Shown here in pieces: positions 24,833 through 36,745 of a stretch of 64,000 nucleotides of DNA. The position numbers and the translations under genes were made by a program. The notes beneath the pieces were generated by a model that was not told where the DNA came from, ran no database searches, and saw nothing but the letters and a program-made list of their open reading frames with translations. The stretch is from Diplocarpon mali. Taxonomy: Eukaryota; Ascomycota; Leotiomycetes; Helotiales; Drepanopezizaceae. The stretch spans positions 1 to 64,000 of the forward strand of contig JAENRP010000212.1 in the NCBI GenBank assembly GCA_024741835.1, given 5' to 3'. Position 1 is the first letter of the stretch, and the number at the start of each line of letters is the position of its first letter.

Positions 24833-25233
24833 ATGGTGATGAGCTCCTCGCTATCACCCTCAATTCATTTCCGAATCCTGATCTAACTGCCACATAGTCC
24901 AAAGACTCCAGCTACACCTACGTGCACTTCAACCGGGCGCGGGACGCGGACCTCTTCGAAGACTTCTGCAAAGACAAGCTCCCCGATGATGAGATCTACG
25001 TGCCGCCGCACAACCAGCCCATCAACCCCGAGGACGAGGACGACGTGGTTCCCGACCAGCATGCTGCGTTTGGCATCCAGCGCGCGACGCAGAAGACGAA
25101 GGAGGCCGCTTGGAAGGACCTGGGATTAGGAGAGCTGATGACCAAGGGCCCGGGTGCGAAGGGGGGTAGCTTGGGAAATGGAAGGGTGGAAGGAGGTATT
25201 ATCAAGCAGGGAAGCAAGAGCTTGCCTAGGTAA
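24833..25233 (+). CDS. Small acidic conserved-looking protein, unknown function
   Basis: The start codon is split off. ATG at 24833-24835 is followed at once by an intron (24836-24897, donor GTGATG, branch CTAAC, acceptor CATAG). Exon 2 (24898-25233) then gives 112 residues beginning MSKDSSYTYVHFNRARDADL. The protein has an acidic middle (PEDEDDVV), a hydrophilic helix (GIQRATQKTKEAAWKDLG) and a Gly/Lys-rich tail ending KQGSKSLPR. No signal peptide or membrane segment is present. I do not recognise the family. An ATG-only first coding exon is common in fungal genes and the splice signals are good, so I think it is real. It is convergent with Trs31. Confidence 0.6.
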
Positions 25234-25547
25234 CGGGCAAAATGTTTAGGATTGCGGGGTTGATGTATGGCGTTCTGGAACAACTGACTGACGACTGATA
25301 TGATACACTGTGGAGTTCAAGGATTCCGAAGCAGCACGAGGTATAAACCCCAAGATTACATCGGAGGCATCCGCAGAGAAGATGTCAAGTACAAATAGCA
25401 AATGTCAACTTCTTGTACATTGAGCTCTTTACGACTGAAACCCACATGTCCATCCAAAGTCTCCCAGACTCCAAAAATGCCCAATGCGCCGCCCAGATGA
25501 CCGACCCAATGACTCCCGGAATCAGTATCATGTCTCTGCCACCCCTT

Positions 25548-26323
25548 CTAATTCTTCAAAATGTAAGCCTCCCTCTCCACAACCTCCGGCTGAAACTTCA
25601 CCAAGAACACCGTCTTCCCGGGCCACAACTCCCCCTCCTCTCCCTTCCCAACACTGTGCGCCGTGACCCTCGCCGGGAACCCAGCACCATCACATACGCC
25701 CTCCACAATGCCTGCGACGAATGCCGCGCAGTTCAGCTGGTTCATCTCTTTCGGCACGCTAATGTACTGGTTGACGATCGGCTCATTGTCCGAGATCATG
25801 TATTCATCGGGCGTCTCAGGGTTCGAGGATTTCTCCAGGGCATCGGCGGGCCGCGAGAAGAGGTGCAGCCAGAGCTTTGTGGTGATGAATTGTAGAAGGG
25901 CGATGATGTTGAGGGGGCGGACTTGGGTTCGTACTGGTTCACGGTAGAGGAGCAGGTCGAGGAGTTTTATTCCTATGGGGTGACCTTGAACATTCAATCT
26001 TGGATGGAAAAAGTAGCGTTAGCCGTAATCCTCATCTCGCGCAGGTACTTTGTTCTCCAGAGATGGTGTAGAATGCTGCGGTCGCAGAGCACCAACCTTT
26101 TCTCCAGATCCTGGATCCCAGTGACGCGCTTCTGCGCATAGCTCACCATCTCTCCGATCAGATACGCGAAGGTGGCCTGGCTCAGCTCTTGTGTGCGACT
26201 GCGGTTCAGCGCCCGGTGGTAGATGGTTTTGCTGTTCGAAGGGTAGCGGAGGCCTGGTTGAGCCCCACGTCCTTGGCCGCTTTGGCTGACCAGCGGGAGC
26301 TTCACAGGTTGGGAGGATGCCAT
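25548..26323 (-). CDS. TRS31: TRAPP complex subunit Trs31 (TRAPPC5)
   Basis: Exons 26323-26097 and 25998-25548 give 225 residues. Family hallmarks are all present: KTIYHRALNRSRTQELSQAT near the N-terminus, FAYLIGEMVSYAQKRVTGI, then GHPIGIKLLDLLLYRE, DEYMISDNEPIVNQYISVPK and LNCAAFVAGIVEGVCDGAGF followed by PARVTAH. Trs31 is a longin/Bet3-type core subunit of the TRAPP tethering complexes, which activate the Rab Ypt1 at ER-Golgi and Golgi membranes. The start is placed at the ATG before ASSQPVKLP, because family N-termini are short and unstructured; in-frame ATGs exist upstream. The 98-nt intron is longer than most in the window and has donor GTTGGT. Confidence 0.93.
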
Positions 26324-26759
26324 TGTACTGGTGTAATAAAAGAGGTTTTGTGTGGCATCGAAACGCGCGGTCTTCATAGGTGTACTGGCATGTGTCGTGG
26401 TAGTCCGTGGTGCTGCCGCGGCGGTGGTTGTTGATTTGCAGCTTGGGAGCTTCTGAAGCGAGGTAGGGTCGTCAAGTGACAATTTCCTTTACTCATTATA
26501 TTCGATTTTTTTCTATTATCTACTTTGGCATCAGATATATGCTACATAGGATTCGTACCCCCTGGGCTATTATCTCTATTCTTCCTTCGTCGTTAGTCCT
26601 TTTGTATTGACATGTAACTTTCAAATGGTCAACCCTCTGTTGTCTAAGTTACAAGAACCTCAATTCTCGCCGCATATTCGCACAGAAACATTGAAGTGGC
26701 TGACATGTTGGGTATCTTAGCGTCTCGAGCTGTAATATCTTCGACTTTTCCCTGTATTC

Positions 26760-27932
26760 TTAATTTTCAGTGACCGCTAAATCAGCACTCGGGGCCGTCC
26801 CCGCGGCGGGAACTTCCAAGCTAATGCTGGGAACAGATCCGCCCTTGATGAAGTCCTCGCTTTCTCCGTAGTTCTTTCCTCCTTGAATCCAACGAGCCTT
26901 CTGCTCTGTGTGCTTCTCCTCGCAGAGTTTCATGAGTGCCGGCCAGTACACCTCATGGTCATACTCGAATTCAAGATCGCCAGCAAACACATTCCATAGT
27001 TGCTGAGGAGGAACGTGCTGTCTCATATCTTCGTTGAATTTTAGCTTTTGACGGGTCCATGGGTCGATAAATGGTGTAATGAGCTTGAAGAAAGCCGTTA
27101 CGACCCAGGGAACTGCATACTTGTAAGAAACTGTACGAATGCCTTGGTAGAATTATTTCTTACTATTGATGATTAGAGCTCTGCCAAGTCTCTCAGGGTA
27201 GTGCGTTTGAAGGATGTTCAAAGCTTCCTTAGCTTGCCCAAGACGCGGAGCTGTATTCGTCCTGCTGCTACTAGACTTGAAGTCAACCAACAGAGCCAAA
27301 GTCTCCTGTCCAGGAAGAGTGAGACTAATCACACGCTCCAACATAAAGACTAAGTGCTGAACCTGTCTAGGACTCGGCTCGGTATTCTGGCGCCCGGGGT
27401 TGAGATACAGACATGGCCGGGCCTCAATATCAAAGCCGAGGATAATCTGCTTGCCAGTCTCGTTCTCCGGAGATATGTAATCGCTAGTAAAACCTGCAAC
27501 TCCGTATTCACGTCTCCATGTCAACGTGCCAAGCAGTCGTTTTGCAGCTTCTGCCGTAGACCATTTTGTAGCTCGCAGATATCGTAGGAGGCATTCCCGC
27601 GTCAACCACATTATCTCGTCTTCCTCGACCGGCCCTCCTTTGCCAGTTGTCGATGGGATCTCTGTCCATGACTTTACTGTCTCTAGCAAAGTTTCATATT
27701 TCTCCTTTTGCTCTGGATTAAGCTCGGTGGCTTTAGCTGGGTTGGTAGAATCGACTGGATCAACAATTGGTGTTTTTCGTGGCCCGGTATGCTTTTCTCT
27801 GAGGGATGCCGCAACGGAAGAATCTTTGGCAGGGGTAGCATTTGCAGAAGGGGATTGATCGTCGGGTTCCAGCTTGACATCTCCAATCTTTTTCTCGAGG
27901 CCTGTAACCCCTCCTGTTTCTGACACAGACAT
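26760..27932 (-). CDS. CRAL-TRIO (Sec14-like) lipid transfer protein, Pdr16-like
   Basis: Exons 27932-27164 and 27112-26760 give 373 residues. The N-terminal 110 residues are hydrophilic. A CRAL-TRIO N domain follows (LTRECLLRYLRATKWSTAEA, KRLLGTLTWRREYGV), then the lipid-binding CRAL-TRIO domain: GFDIEARPCLYLNPGRQNTE, FMLERVISLTLPGQETLALL, ALNILQTHYPERLGRALIIN, and after the intron PWVVTAFFKLITPFIDPWTR. This arrangement is closest in my reading to the yeast Pdr16/Pdr17 phosphatidylinositol-transfer proteins, which act on PI and sterol distribution at membranes and lipid droplets. The start is the ATG before SVSETGG. The 51-nt intron has donor GTAAGA. The gene is in tandem with Trs31 on the same strand. 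Confidence 0.88.
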
Positions 27933-29449
27933 CTCAACGAATATGGATGTGTTTTGAAGTTTGGTCAATGGTACTTCAGGGAACAATCGAGTGAGGGTTT
28001 GCAGTGGATTGGGCAGCCATTGATCGAGGCTAAGAAAAAAAACATCTGGTACTGGGTCAGGCAAGTCGGGTCGCGAATACGCAATTGAAATTATTGCGGA
28101 GCTACAGCCTGGTCTTGGCACTGTCTAAATAGACTCAGGGTCCCTACTGAAGCTATTTCAGCGGTAATGTATTCTCCTTGTTTGCTTCTTGTCTCTGTTT
28201 ATCCAGCCCTTGTTTACTAATCTCATTTTGGGTGCGGGTCGCCTCCGTAATAGCATTGCAATTCCACAGGATAGTATGCCTGTCCCCAGAGTCAGAACTC
28301 TGGCCGTGTTATCAATCTGATATGCCTGAACATCCCCAGCACCAAGAAATCTACAGAGCTCCAGACATTCAACAGATGCTTGCATGTGAATCATTCAAAG
28401 CGGCAGCAGTTGGTTCACATGATGGGCCGTTGGAAGGATTTTCATATGTGCAGCACCATCAAGAATATCAGGATCCAGGTATGGCACTGAAGAGCTTCAA
28501 GAGCTCTGCATACTACGCCTCAATAACAAGACCCTTCGACGCGTGCAAGAGATTCTCACATCATGAGACTCTCCTTCTACCCTTGGCTCTTTGCTGTGCT
28601 GTAAGCTCTCACCTTCTGCTTCAGCTTCGCCACAGTCGTTGCTCTTCCTCTTACCATGCCTTATTCACGGCTACAGAGAAGGGCACCGAGCCGGTCGAGC
28701 CATATATACAGACCGCCAGCATCGAGCTTGACCGCAGATGGATCCCACAACCTTGGGCCGACCACTGGGTTTATATTTTGGGACGTGCATATCTTCCCAG
28801 CGAACATGACTTTGCTTGCCGCTATCCCCATATTTAGTATTAACCTGCTGCTCAAGTGAGGATGGGAAAATTATCGAGGACGATGTTAAGGGAGTAATGA
28901 GTCGGGTGGCTAGGTTGGCATGGAAATGGAAATGGGTACTGGGGTGTTTCAATAACTTGTCCATATATGGGTGGTGGATTTGGAGTGCCTGGCTTTGAAC
29001 TTTGACTGGCAGTGCTGGTCGAAGTTTGGACTTTCGAATCCTTCCAACATAGAGCGCTTTGGGTGCTCCGATTCACTACCATGAACTCTTCTTCAGCACC
29101 TCGGTTTCTTGCTTCTCAGGTATGTCGATACAAATTGTCCGCATTTTCAACTTGATCTCGTATTCAGGAACTTCACACGATAGATACTTCGGGGCATTTC
29201 AGTCTAGATCCACATGTCAATTCACCATGTTGATTCCGCTTCACAAAATACCCCGTTTAGCCTCCATCATCATGCTGAGACAAACCTCGCTATACTTCCC
29301 GACCAGTAACTAAGGGGGGTGTGGCAAGTCTCTAGCCCAGTAGATATATTCATGTTCAACCCCCAAAAATAAAAAAGATTCAAGACCTCAAAAGACATGC
29401 TATTTCTGATGTTCATTCTCAAGCCAGTCCAGCTCCGGCTCTAGTCATC
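27933..29449. other. Intergenic, no gene recognised
   Basis: A 219-codon plus-strand frame at 28178-28837 and several minus-strand frames overlap here. They are Cys/His/Ser-rich without recognisable domains and I treat them as chance frames. Confidence 0.4.
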
Positions 29450-30511
29450 ATGGGATTCGGAGACTTCCCCCATGCTGATAAAATTACCGTCGTGGCTGGA
29501 GGAGGCAGCAGCATCTGCCTGGCCTATGCGCAGCCTGCCAAAAAGAGGAGCCCGCGTCCTCATCGGTGACCTTAGACTCACCACCTCTGCCGACGAATTC
29601 CTCACGAACACAGACCCAGAAGCAGTCGAGTTGGTGAAGTGGGACGTGACCAAGCGAGCCGATCTTGAGAATCTGATCGCGGTATCTAAGAAGGAGTTTG
29701 GGGATGTGCCGGATGCGTATATACCAGGAGCAGGTGTATTTGAGACCGTAAGCAAGTCGCCCTGTTTTCGCTATATGCTCTTGAGAAAAAATGCTGATCA
29801 GGGGGAGATAGGCCTGGTCGAACTTCTGGGATGACACAGAAGAAGATCGCTATGCGGAAGTTGATATCAACGTCAATCACCCTATCAAGCTCTACCGCAT
29901 CGCCATCTGCGCCTGGCTGAGGAAGAATAAGAAAGGCGTCATCCCTGCAATAGCATTTTTAGCTGGGTTTGCAGGTACCTTATCTGCGCCTTTGTATACG
30001 AAACATGCTGTGGTGGGCTTCGTTTGCTCTATGGCAGTGCTAGATGAGCGAGAGGGAATCAAGGTGCTTGGTATTACTCCTAGGTAAGATCCTTGTAAAA
30101 TAAAACTAGACTGCGAGAACAGGTCAGAATATTCTAGTTGACGGATGTGTGATTCCTAACGGCTGATCTAGCATTGTGAAAACACCACTCTGGACCGACC
30201 ACCCAGATATAATGGTTCAACACGGCCTTGACAACCCTACATCAGCATATATCTTGCCTACAGAGGTATCTCAGGACATCTTAGAGCTAATTAAAGATGG
30301 GAAATATGAAGGGGGTATCTGTTTAGAGACTACGGCTGCAGGGGAGAGGGTATTGGGGACAGTGAGTGGGTTCCAAAATCCCAGAACCAATGTCTTTTTG
30401 TTTCAGATGTCTTGTGGCTATCTGCTTTTAGGGCGGTATTTAATTTCTAAGCTAGTGGGATATCGCAAAGCCAGAAAGACATACGACAAAGTATTTCACG
30501 CGGACCATTGA
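29450..30511 (+). pseudogene. Short-chain dehydrogenase/reductase with frameshift and shortened active-site motif
   Basis: Exon 1 at 29450-29747, exon 2 at 29812-30083 and exon 3 at 30172-30511 encode a classical SDR: KITVVAGGGSSICLAYAQ (nucleotide-binding Rossmann turn, normally GGGSGI), RGARVLIGDLRL, WDVTKRADLENLI, YIPGAGVFE (family NAG-type motif) and INVNHPIKLYR, followed by SAPLYTKHAVVGFV and GITPSIVKTPLW. Two defects are visible. The A-run at 29540-29544 has one base too many, so the Rossmann turn and the rest of exon 1 are in different frames. The catalytic YxxxK is reduced to YTK, as if two codons were lost. The gene is therefore probably inactive, although the first defect could be a sequencing error. 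The substrate is unknown. Both introns have good GTAAGN donors. Confidence 0.7.
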
Positions 30512-32289
30512 GAGGACTTACGGCTATGCTTTAGCAAGCATGAAAAGAGCGTGTTGCCTGCTAAGAAGAGAAGAGTGTTAGTAGAGCCATCTTTGAAATG
30601 CTTAATCTTCAATCTAATAGCAGTAGCTTCAAAATATCAATATTCAGAATTCAGATCTGGAAATAAATCTATTATCTAGCTGAAAGATTCACAAGTCAGT
30701 TCGCCGAATTCCGTTTTGGTTTTTTTTCAATAGCCGAGAGAAACGTTTGACAAGGACTATACATATCTCCACTTATTAGTGCCACATCTTGATTGACTTT
30801 CCACGCACTTCTTCAACCCAATTCTCACGGTCACTGCCTTGAAATCCCCAGCACTCTCACGCTCCAGTTGCACATAGCTAGCTAAAGACACCCAGTTCCG
30901 CACCTAGTACTTCTCACCTCTCTCCTGCCTTTTCTCAAAGCAACAGCGCTGGGTAATACCCAGTGCAGGAGATGGATCTGCACTTTCTTCCTTTCATCTG
31001 GGGCTCGCACATGAAGCACCGCGCATGTTTACCCGCCTAAACAGAAACCAAACACAAAGACAAACTGAAAAACATATTTGCTCCTGACAGAAAGCCCCTT
31101 TTGATTCCATACCCCTAATCTATTGTATGCAATGCTGTCCCTCCCTCTGGTTGGCTCTCTAGACAAGGAGCTGGCCACGGCCCTTTCGTCGATGTTCAAG
31201 AATTAACGCAGAACATAAGCAAGAACCTCCTCGGGTGAGGTCAAGACGTTATATTTCCTCGGGCCGTATAGATGGAGATCTGCTATACGTTCTGCATTTC
31301 CAATGACCAATAACAGGAGTCTTGATTTAGGATAGAGAATCGTCTTTTCTTCGAGACTCCCTTTTTATATCGCTGCCTTGAACCCATCTTCCTGCTGAAA
31401 ACAAAGATAAAAAGTAGCGCCCAGTACAAATCAGCCCCTACAGAGTCTGCTGGAAGCGAGATACGGCGATTTCCGAGAGCAATAGGGTCGGATTTGGGGT
31501 GATGGGGTGAGTGGTAAGGAGCTTGACGAGGGTGACCGAAAGGATGTTGAGAATATGACAGAGAGAGGAGAGAGCGCGTGCTTGATAGCAAGGGTTATGC
31601 CACACTGAACGCGCCAGGGATAGTCCGAATAAACATATGAGTTACCTGATGGCTATAGAGGAAGTGTTTAGGGGGGTTAACGATCCAGCTGCGTCTCAGT
31701 CATGCGGTGTGATTCTTCGCTTAGCTCGATCCTTGAATGTCAACACGACATGACACGACATCGCTGGAAAAAGACCACGTGCACCTGCACAGACAACTTC
31801 GACTGTCTTTCTGTGGGGGAGCTGGTGCTATAGAGGAACCTCGTATGTGAGGTTGTCAGCTCGTGGGGAGAAGGAGGCGGGTGATTGGATGAGAGCAGAG
31901 GAGAGATTTTCGGAAAGGAGAGGAGAGAGGAAGAGAGAACAAGCGTGAGACGAAGATGGCCGCTGGCAAGACCTCGCTCCTTGAATTTAAAGGCCTTGTA
32001 GATCTCTGAATCCCTCGGTATTTTGAACAATGCAATCTGAAAGAAAGCATGCAATTCACCTTCCCATTCCACCACAACCCCCTTCCCATAATCTCTATAT
32101 CAGGCTCCCCTTCTCCAAATCTCTCCCACCACATCCCATACCACAACCCAATCCAGTCTGTTCTCTTTCCAAGCCCAAAGCAGAGCCGATGAACCACCGC
32201 TCCCAAATCCAGATTCCGCATTACATCCCCTCGCACCCTCACGCTTACCCCGATTACGACCACTCTCCCAGCAGGAGGAGCGACACCCC
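30512..32289. other. Intergenic, no gene recognised
   Basis: AT-richer sequence with poly-T runs near 30720. Frames on both strands are short and unconvincing. Confidence 0.5.
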
Positions 32290-32703
32290 ATGTCCCGGCC
32301 CGCCGAGCTCGCCCTCCTCGTCGCGCTGCTCGTCGCCGCCGTACTGCTGGCGCTGGGGCTCGCAGTACTCTTTCTGTGGTGGTGGTGGTGGTGGGGAAGA
32401 AGACAGAGGCGGGAGAGGGATGGCGCACTCAAGGCGGCCTCGGTCTCGGTACCGGCATCAGAAGCAGAGGCAGAAACAGAGACAAGAGCAGAAACAGGAG
32501 CAGAAACAGGAGCAGCGCGATCACCTTTCGCGGCGGATCTGGGAGGAAGAGAGAGAGAAGGACATGCAGAGGAACAGGGAAGCAGAGAAGTGGAGAGTTG
32601 GGACCAGGGGACGTTGCTGGGGGTACCACTCTCCGCGGAGGAACTCCTCCCAGCCCAGTCCTCCGTATCTCCACAGCGGGGAGCGATTCCGAAACAGATT
32701 TAG
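32290..32703 (+). CDS. Possible single-pass membrane protein (uncertain, may have more exons)
   Basis: The frame starts MSRPAELALLVALLVAAVLL and continues with a strongly hydrophobic helix that ends in six Trp residues (from a TGG run) and RRQRRERD. That is a good N-out membrane anchor with a basic cytosolic flank. A low-complexity Glu/Ala/Thr segment follows and the frame stops at 32701. After a GAGGCA repeat, a second frame holds another Val/Met-rich hydrophobic run near 32905-32980. A strong donor GTAAGT at 33084 and acceptor GACAG at 33163 suggest more exons, but I could not join the frames. Much of the coding appearance comes from repeats. I do not recognise the protein. Confidence 0.3.
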   Translation: MSRPAELALLVALLVAAVLLALGLAVLFLWWWWWWGRRQRRERDGALKAASVSVPASEAEAETETRAETGAETGAARSPFAADLGGREREGHAEEQGSREVESWDQGTLLGVPLSAEELLPAQSSVSPQRGAIPKQI

Positions 32704-32745
32704 AGGCAGAGGCAGAGGCAGAGGCAGAGGCAGCAGCAGGAGTCG
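32700..32745. repeat. (GAGGCA)n hexanucleotide repeat
   Basis: About five GAGGCA units followed by GCAGCAG. In all frames it gives Glu/Ala or Arg/Gln-type low complexity. Confidence 0.8.
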
Positions 32746-33840
32746 GAACTGGCAGAGGAAGCGGAGCAGAGACAGCCATCCCCATAACAGCCCGCTGTTG
32801 GCGTTTCGCTCGCAGACCAGGCGCCCAGCCCGCGTGGCTTCGCGTCGCCGGAGTCGTCCGTTCGGAAGAGGATCGAGGAGGAGAGGGATGGAATGGGGAG
32901 GATACTATGATGGCGATGGTTGCAGGGACGGTGGTGGTAGTGGTGGTAGTGATGGTCATGGCGATGGTGGCAGTGAGAGACATCGAGGCCGGGAGAGAGT
33001 GAGAGGGAGCGGGAGATCGTGTGCCTGGTATCATCGCAAAACCGGCGAGCGGTCGAGCGAGAGACGCAACACCAGCGACACCCGTAAGTACCTCCCACCT
33101 CGCCCACTACTCTCACCCCGCCACGTCCCGACCTGCATCCCCCACACACTTTCCTGCCGACAGCAGGCCTATCCCAAATCTACGTGCCTTTCCCCCCCGC
33201 TACAAGCTGCGCGAGGAACACGCTGGTTCGGCGTCAGCACCCACGGGAATGCGAGGCATAGCAGGGCGTACGAAGAGAGGGATACCGAAACCGAAGAGAG
33301 GAGGCCGGAACTCGAAGGAAGAAGACTCGAGGGCGGAGGGAGGAGGTATGTCTTTGGGAGACTAGAAGTTTGGGGGTATGCAGCATATGGAAGGGAGAGC
33401 GGCGACGAGAGAGGAGCGACGAGGCGGTGCAGGTGTAGGTGCAGGTAGTTGGGGAGGATTTGGCGGGTTGGAAATCCGAGCAATGGGTAGGGGTTGAGTT
33501 CAAGGGGTTGGATGGCCGGGAGACGTTTTCGCTTGTGCTGCTATTATCGATTGTAGCTTTGCGCTGGCTGTCTGCCACTCCAGGTCAGGCCATCGGGTTG
33601 GGGAGGTTTGTGTTTGTTGGTTGTATTTTAAATCGTTCAGGGGTTCTCGCTTACCGGAGCCTGCCTCCTCTGACCACACGAAATCACCACCCGGACACAC
33701 AGGCAAACTAGACTCGATGCCAATTGAGTCCAGCAGTAGTCTCGCATTCGCAACCCACTTGCTGCATGTGCTGTACAGTTTCCCCTGGTGTACATTGTTC
33801 ATACAGATCTATCCATACACTTCACATCGCGGGTATCTAA

Positions 33841-35617
33841 TTACCTCCTACCTAGTTTCCAGCGATGGATGTGATCCTGAATCTGCGCCCACTTGATCGG
33901 CTCTCTCAAAACTCCTTCCTCCTCCCCCTCCTGCAACACCACCGTCGGCGCCCCACTGCCCTGGCCCGGATTGCTCACCATGCCCCTCAAAACAAGCTTT
34001 GCTACCCTCCTCAAATCCTCCACAGTCAACTCGTCGATCTTCCTACACATCTCTCTGACCCCGACTTTGCGGCCATGGACCTGCACCTGGCGCCCCAGAT
34101 CCTCGAGCTCGACCATCCTGCTCTCAAGATTCATCAGTAGGCTCGACCGGAGCTGGTTCTTCGCGCGGTTGACTTCAGTCTTTTGAAGAGACCTGAATCC
34201 AGCATTGAGGGTCAACGCTTGCAATTCGCGGCACATGACGTCCAGCATGTTCATGACGTTTCTGGGGGAGCAGCTGGACGAGATGCCGAAGACACCTGAG
34301 TCGGTATATGTGTGGTTGAAGGCAACGCAGGACTCGACCCAGCCGTGCTGGTTCAATACGTTGGTGTAGAGCCGCGAGTACATACCTTTTCCGGGACCAC
34401 CGGCAGAGAAGGAGCCCCCGCCACCAAGGACCGTTTGCAGGGTTGCGAGGGCATAGATATCGTCTGATGAGATGGGTAGCGCTTCGAAGGCGAGATGAAT
34501 ATGTGTTAGTGGAGGAAGGGACTGGTTGACAGGTGGCGGGAGAGAGGGCAGCGAGAGGAATCCGCCTGTGTACTTGGATGCTTCAAGGATATCATGGGGG
34601 GTGGGTGCTAGGCTACTTAATGGTTGTACGGAGGCGTGCTGTGTTGCTGTCGTGGAGAGGTTCTTAAAGAAGGGAATTCGTGTGATTAGTTTGGATGCTT
34701 GTTGTATTGGCGATGGGGATGCTGAGGATCCTGGCGATGCGGAGCTGCTCACGCTCCCGAGATCCATCGAAGTCTCGGATCCTGTTTGCGACAAGGTAGG
34801 GCTCTCTGATTTCGGCATGTCGCCAAAGTGTTGCTCAGCCAGCCGCAAAGCTTCATCGTGCTGTACTCCAGCAAATGCGACGACCATTCTCTCCGGGCGG
34901 AAGAAAGTGGTTCGATATGTCTCGACGACGCCTTTATCGATTTGTGACAGTCTCTCCTGTGGGCATAGCAGTGGGTTCCCCAGAGTATTGTCCTTGAACG
35001 CAGCCACATGGACCAATTCCGGCAAGATCAACTCTGGCTTGGACCAAATCTCCCCAATCTCGTAGGCCGCAGTCTCCAGTTGCTGCTGTACCTCCTCCTC
35101 TGTGATCAAAGGTTCCCGGATCGTCTCCGCTAGCAGGGCAAGGGTATTCGGCACCGCGGAGTTGAAGGTTGCAGATTGGTACATTAATGACTCTCTCGAA
35201 GATGCACAATGTATATTCCCACCCAGGGTCTCCAGCGACTCCAACATCTCATCACTAGTCCGCTTCTGCGTAGATTTGAAGGCCATCCTGTCCATAATGT
35301 GGCTTACACCTCGGAGGTATTCGTTCTCATATCGAGAGCCGGCATCGACGAAAACGCCTACGCCCGAGAAATGCCCTGGCAGGGCTTCCGTCGCAACTCG
35401 AATGCCGTTTGACAGAGTGGATATTTGATCGAGTTCTGCTGGGTCCTGTTCAGTCAGCATGCGCTGTAGTCTTGGGGAGAGACGAAAGGCATACTTTTTG
35501 TATTGCCTCGACTACAGTTCCCAATGCTCTGGAGCGAGAAAAAGGGGATCGAGTAGAAAATATCGCGCTCTTGGGTAAAGCGCGAGTGAGCGCTCTTGAA
35601 GAGGAGCATCTCAGCAT
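33841..35617 (-). CDS. MAS2: Mitochondrial processing peptidase alpha subunit
   Basis: Exons 35617-35495 and 35445-33841 give 575 residues. The first 40 residues (MLRCSSSRALTRALPKSAIF...) are basic, Ser-rich and acid-free, a mitochondrial presequence. The M16 peptidase core follows: ISTLSNGIRVATEALPGHFS, then GVFVDAGSRYEN, then SHIMDRMAFKST. The last occupies the place where the beta subunit has HxxEH zinc ligands, and its absence is normal for alpha. The glycine-rich loop GGGGSFSAGGPGKGMYSRLY, the substrate-handling hallmark of MPP-alpha, is intact. Residues 210-280 are a Ser/Pro-rich insert between the M16 halves. The 49-nt intron (35446-35494) has branch CTGAC. The protein works in the matrix with MPP-beta to remove targeting peptides, including that predicted here for uL15m. 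Confidence 0.95.
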
Positions 35618-35774
35618 GGTGGATATTGTCGCGAGACTGAGTGCTCTGAAGAAACAGAGGCACTGTAGGTGACGTCTCGGCACGAAGAATGTTTGTGGCC
35701 TAAGAAATTCCCGACTAAGCCTCCAGCGTAGCGCTTGTGCCAACTCTCAGCCTTCCCTGCAGTCGATAAAAAGT

Positions 35775-35780
35775 CACGTG
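35775..35780. promoter_or_regulatory. CACGTG box upstream of MPP-alpha
   Basis: A TCACGTG element sits about 158 bp upstream of the MPP-alpha start codon, a typical promoter position. CACGTG is bound by Cbf1-like bHLH factors in fungi. The functional role is inferred. Confidence 0.35.
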
Positions 35781-36745
35781 TAGGTATTTACTTTCTACTT
35801 ATTCAAGGCCCTATAGCCCACCCATGGTGCCCCACGCCGCACACTTTAAAGCTGCTAATTTTGTATGGTTCTACATTGATTAAACTCGGTAAAGACTCGT
35901 ATACCGCTCTCCTTTACAGCCCCCTGAGACGACCACCTTTGAAGAATGTCGAGTTAGCTTTCGTTCAAAAGAATAGTGAGTACGGTACCTGGTAACATGA
36001 GAAAAAGTCTCGCTTAGAGGCCTAGTGGGGGAAAAATAATAAATGCCCAAGGATACACAGTATATGAGTTTAATGGCGCGGCTACCCAGGCTTAGCAATG
36101 ATTTCAAGACAGCAGGTAATTATCTTCACCATGATATTGTGTACGGCTTCCTTGGGTTTCGCGGCCTCCGCATTTGGCAAGGCGCGTGCCGACCCCGATA
36201 CCGCTTAGGCGAAATATGAGAAACCTCGCCATGTGCAAGGCCATACTTTGGTCTGGATTATTATACAACAGTATTGTCATCCTCCGCATTACGACTCTCC
36301 GAGCCGCCTCGCATGAGCAGCGAAACGAGAAGATGAGTCGAGTGCCTACAACTCGTTCTAGAGCTTTAGCAGAAATTCACAGAAGCATGAGTAGCAAAAC
36401 CGAACAGCAGATCGCCCAGTTAGGAGTTGAACACAACATCCATGATGGCCTTTCTCCCGGTCTTGCTCCAGGATTCGAGTTCTCCAGGAGTGACTTCTTA
36501 GGTCTGTCAATGTGGTATAGGCATGGAGAGGGCAGTCGTCAATGCTAGACGGAAGGAAAGACGTGAACTGGGCCGAGGACTTGACGGTACTATTTCCCGC
36601 CCCTTAGTACGCAAGTCTAATGAGATAAATGAGGCTGGGTTCAAATTGCTGGCAATTTTTCGTTCCAGCCATGCGTGTACTCGGAATTCCCGTCTTCATT
36701 AAACCAATTATTCTCCAACAGCTCACCTACGGTCGCCCTGTCCCT

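Noticed and set aside
28178..28837. A 219-codon plus-strand frame upstream of the CRAL-TRIO gene
   Set aside because: Cys/His/Ser-rich, no domain and no splice context; the minus-strand frames here are equally weak.
32030..33448. A 472-codon plus-strand open frame, very Arg/Ser/Gly-rich
   Set aside because: It is the alternate frame of a purine-rich repeat locus; amino-acid content follows the GAGGCA and AGAGAG repeats, and no domain is recognisable.
36174..36548. A 124-codon plus-strand frame
   Set aside because: No similarity recognised and it lies beside the decayed kinase; probably chance.
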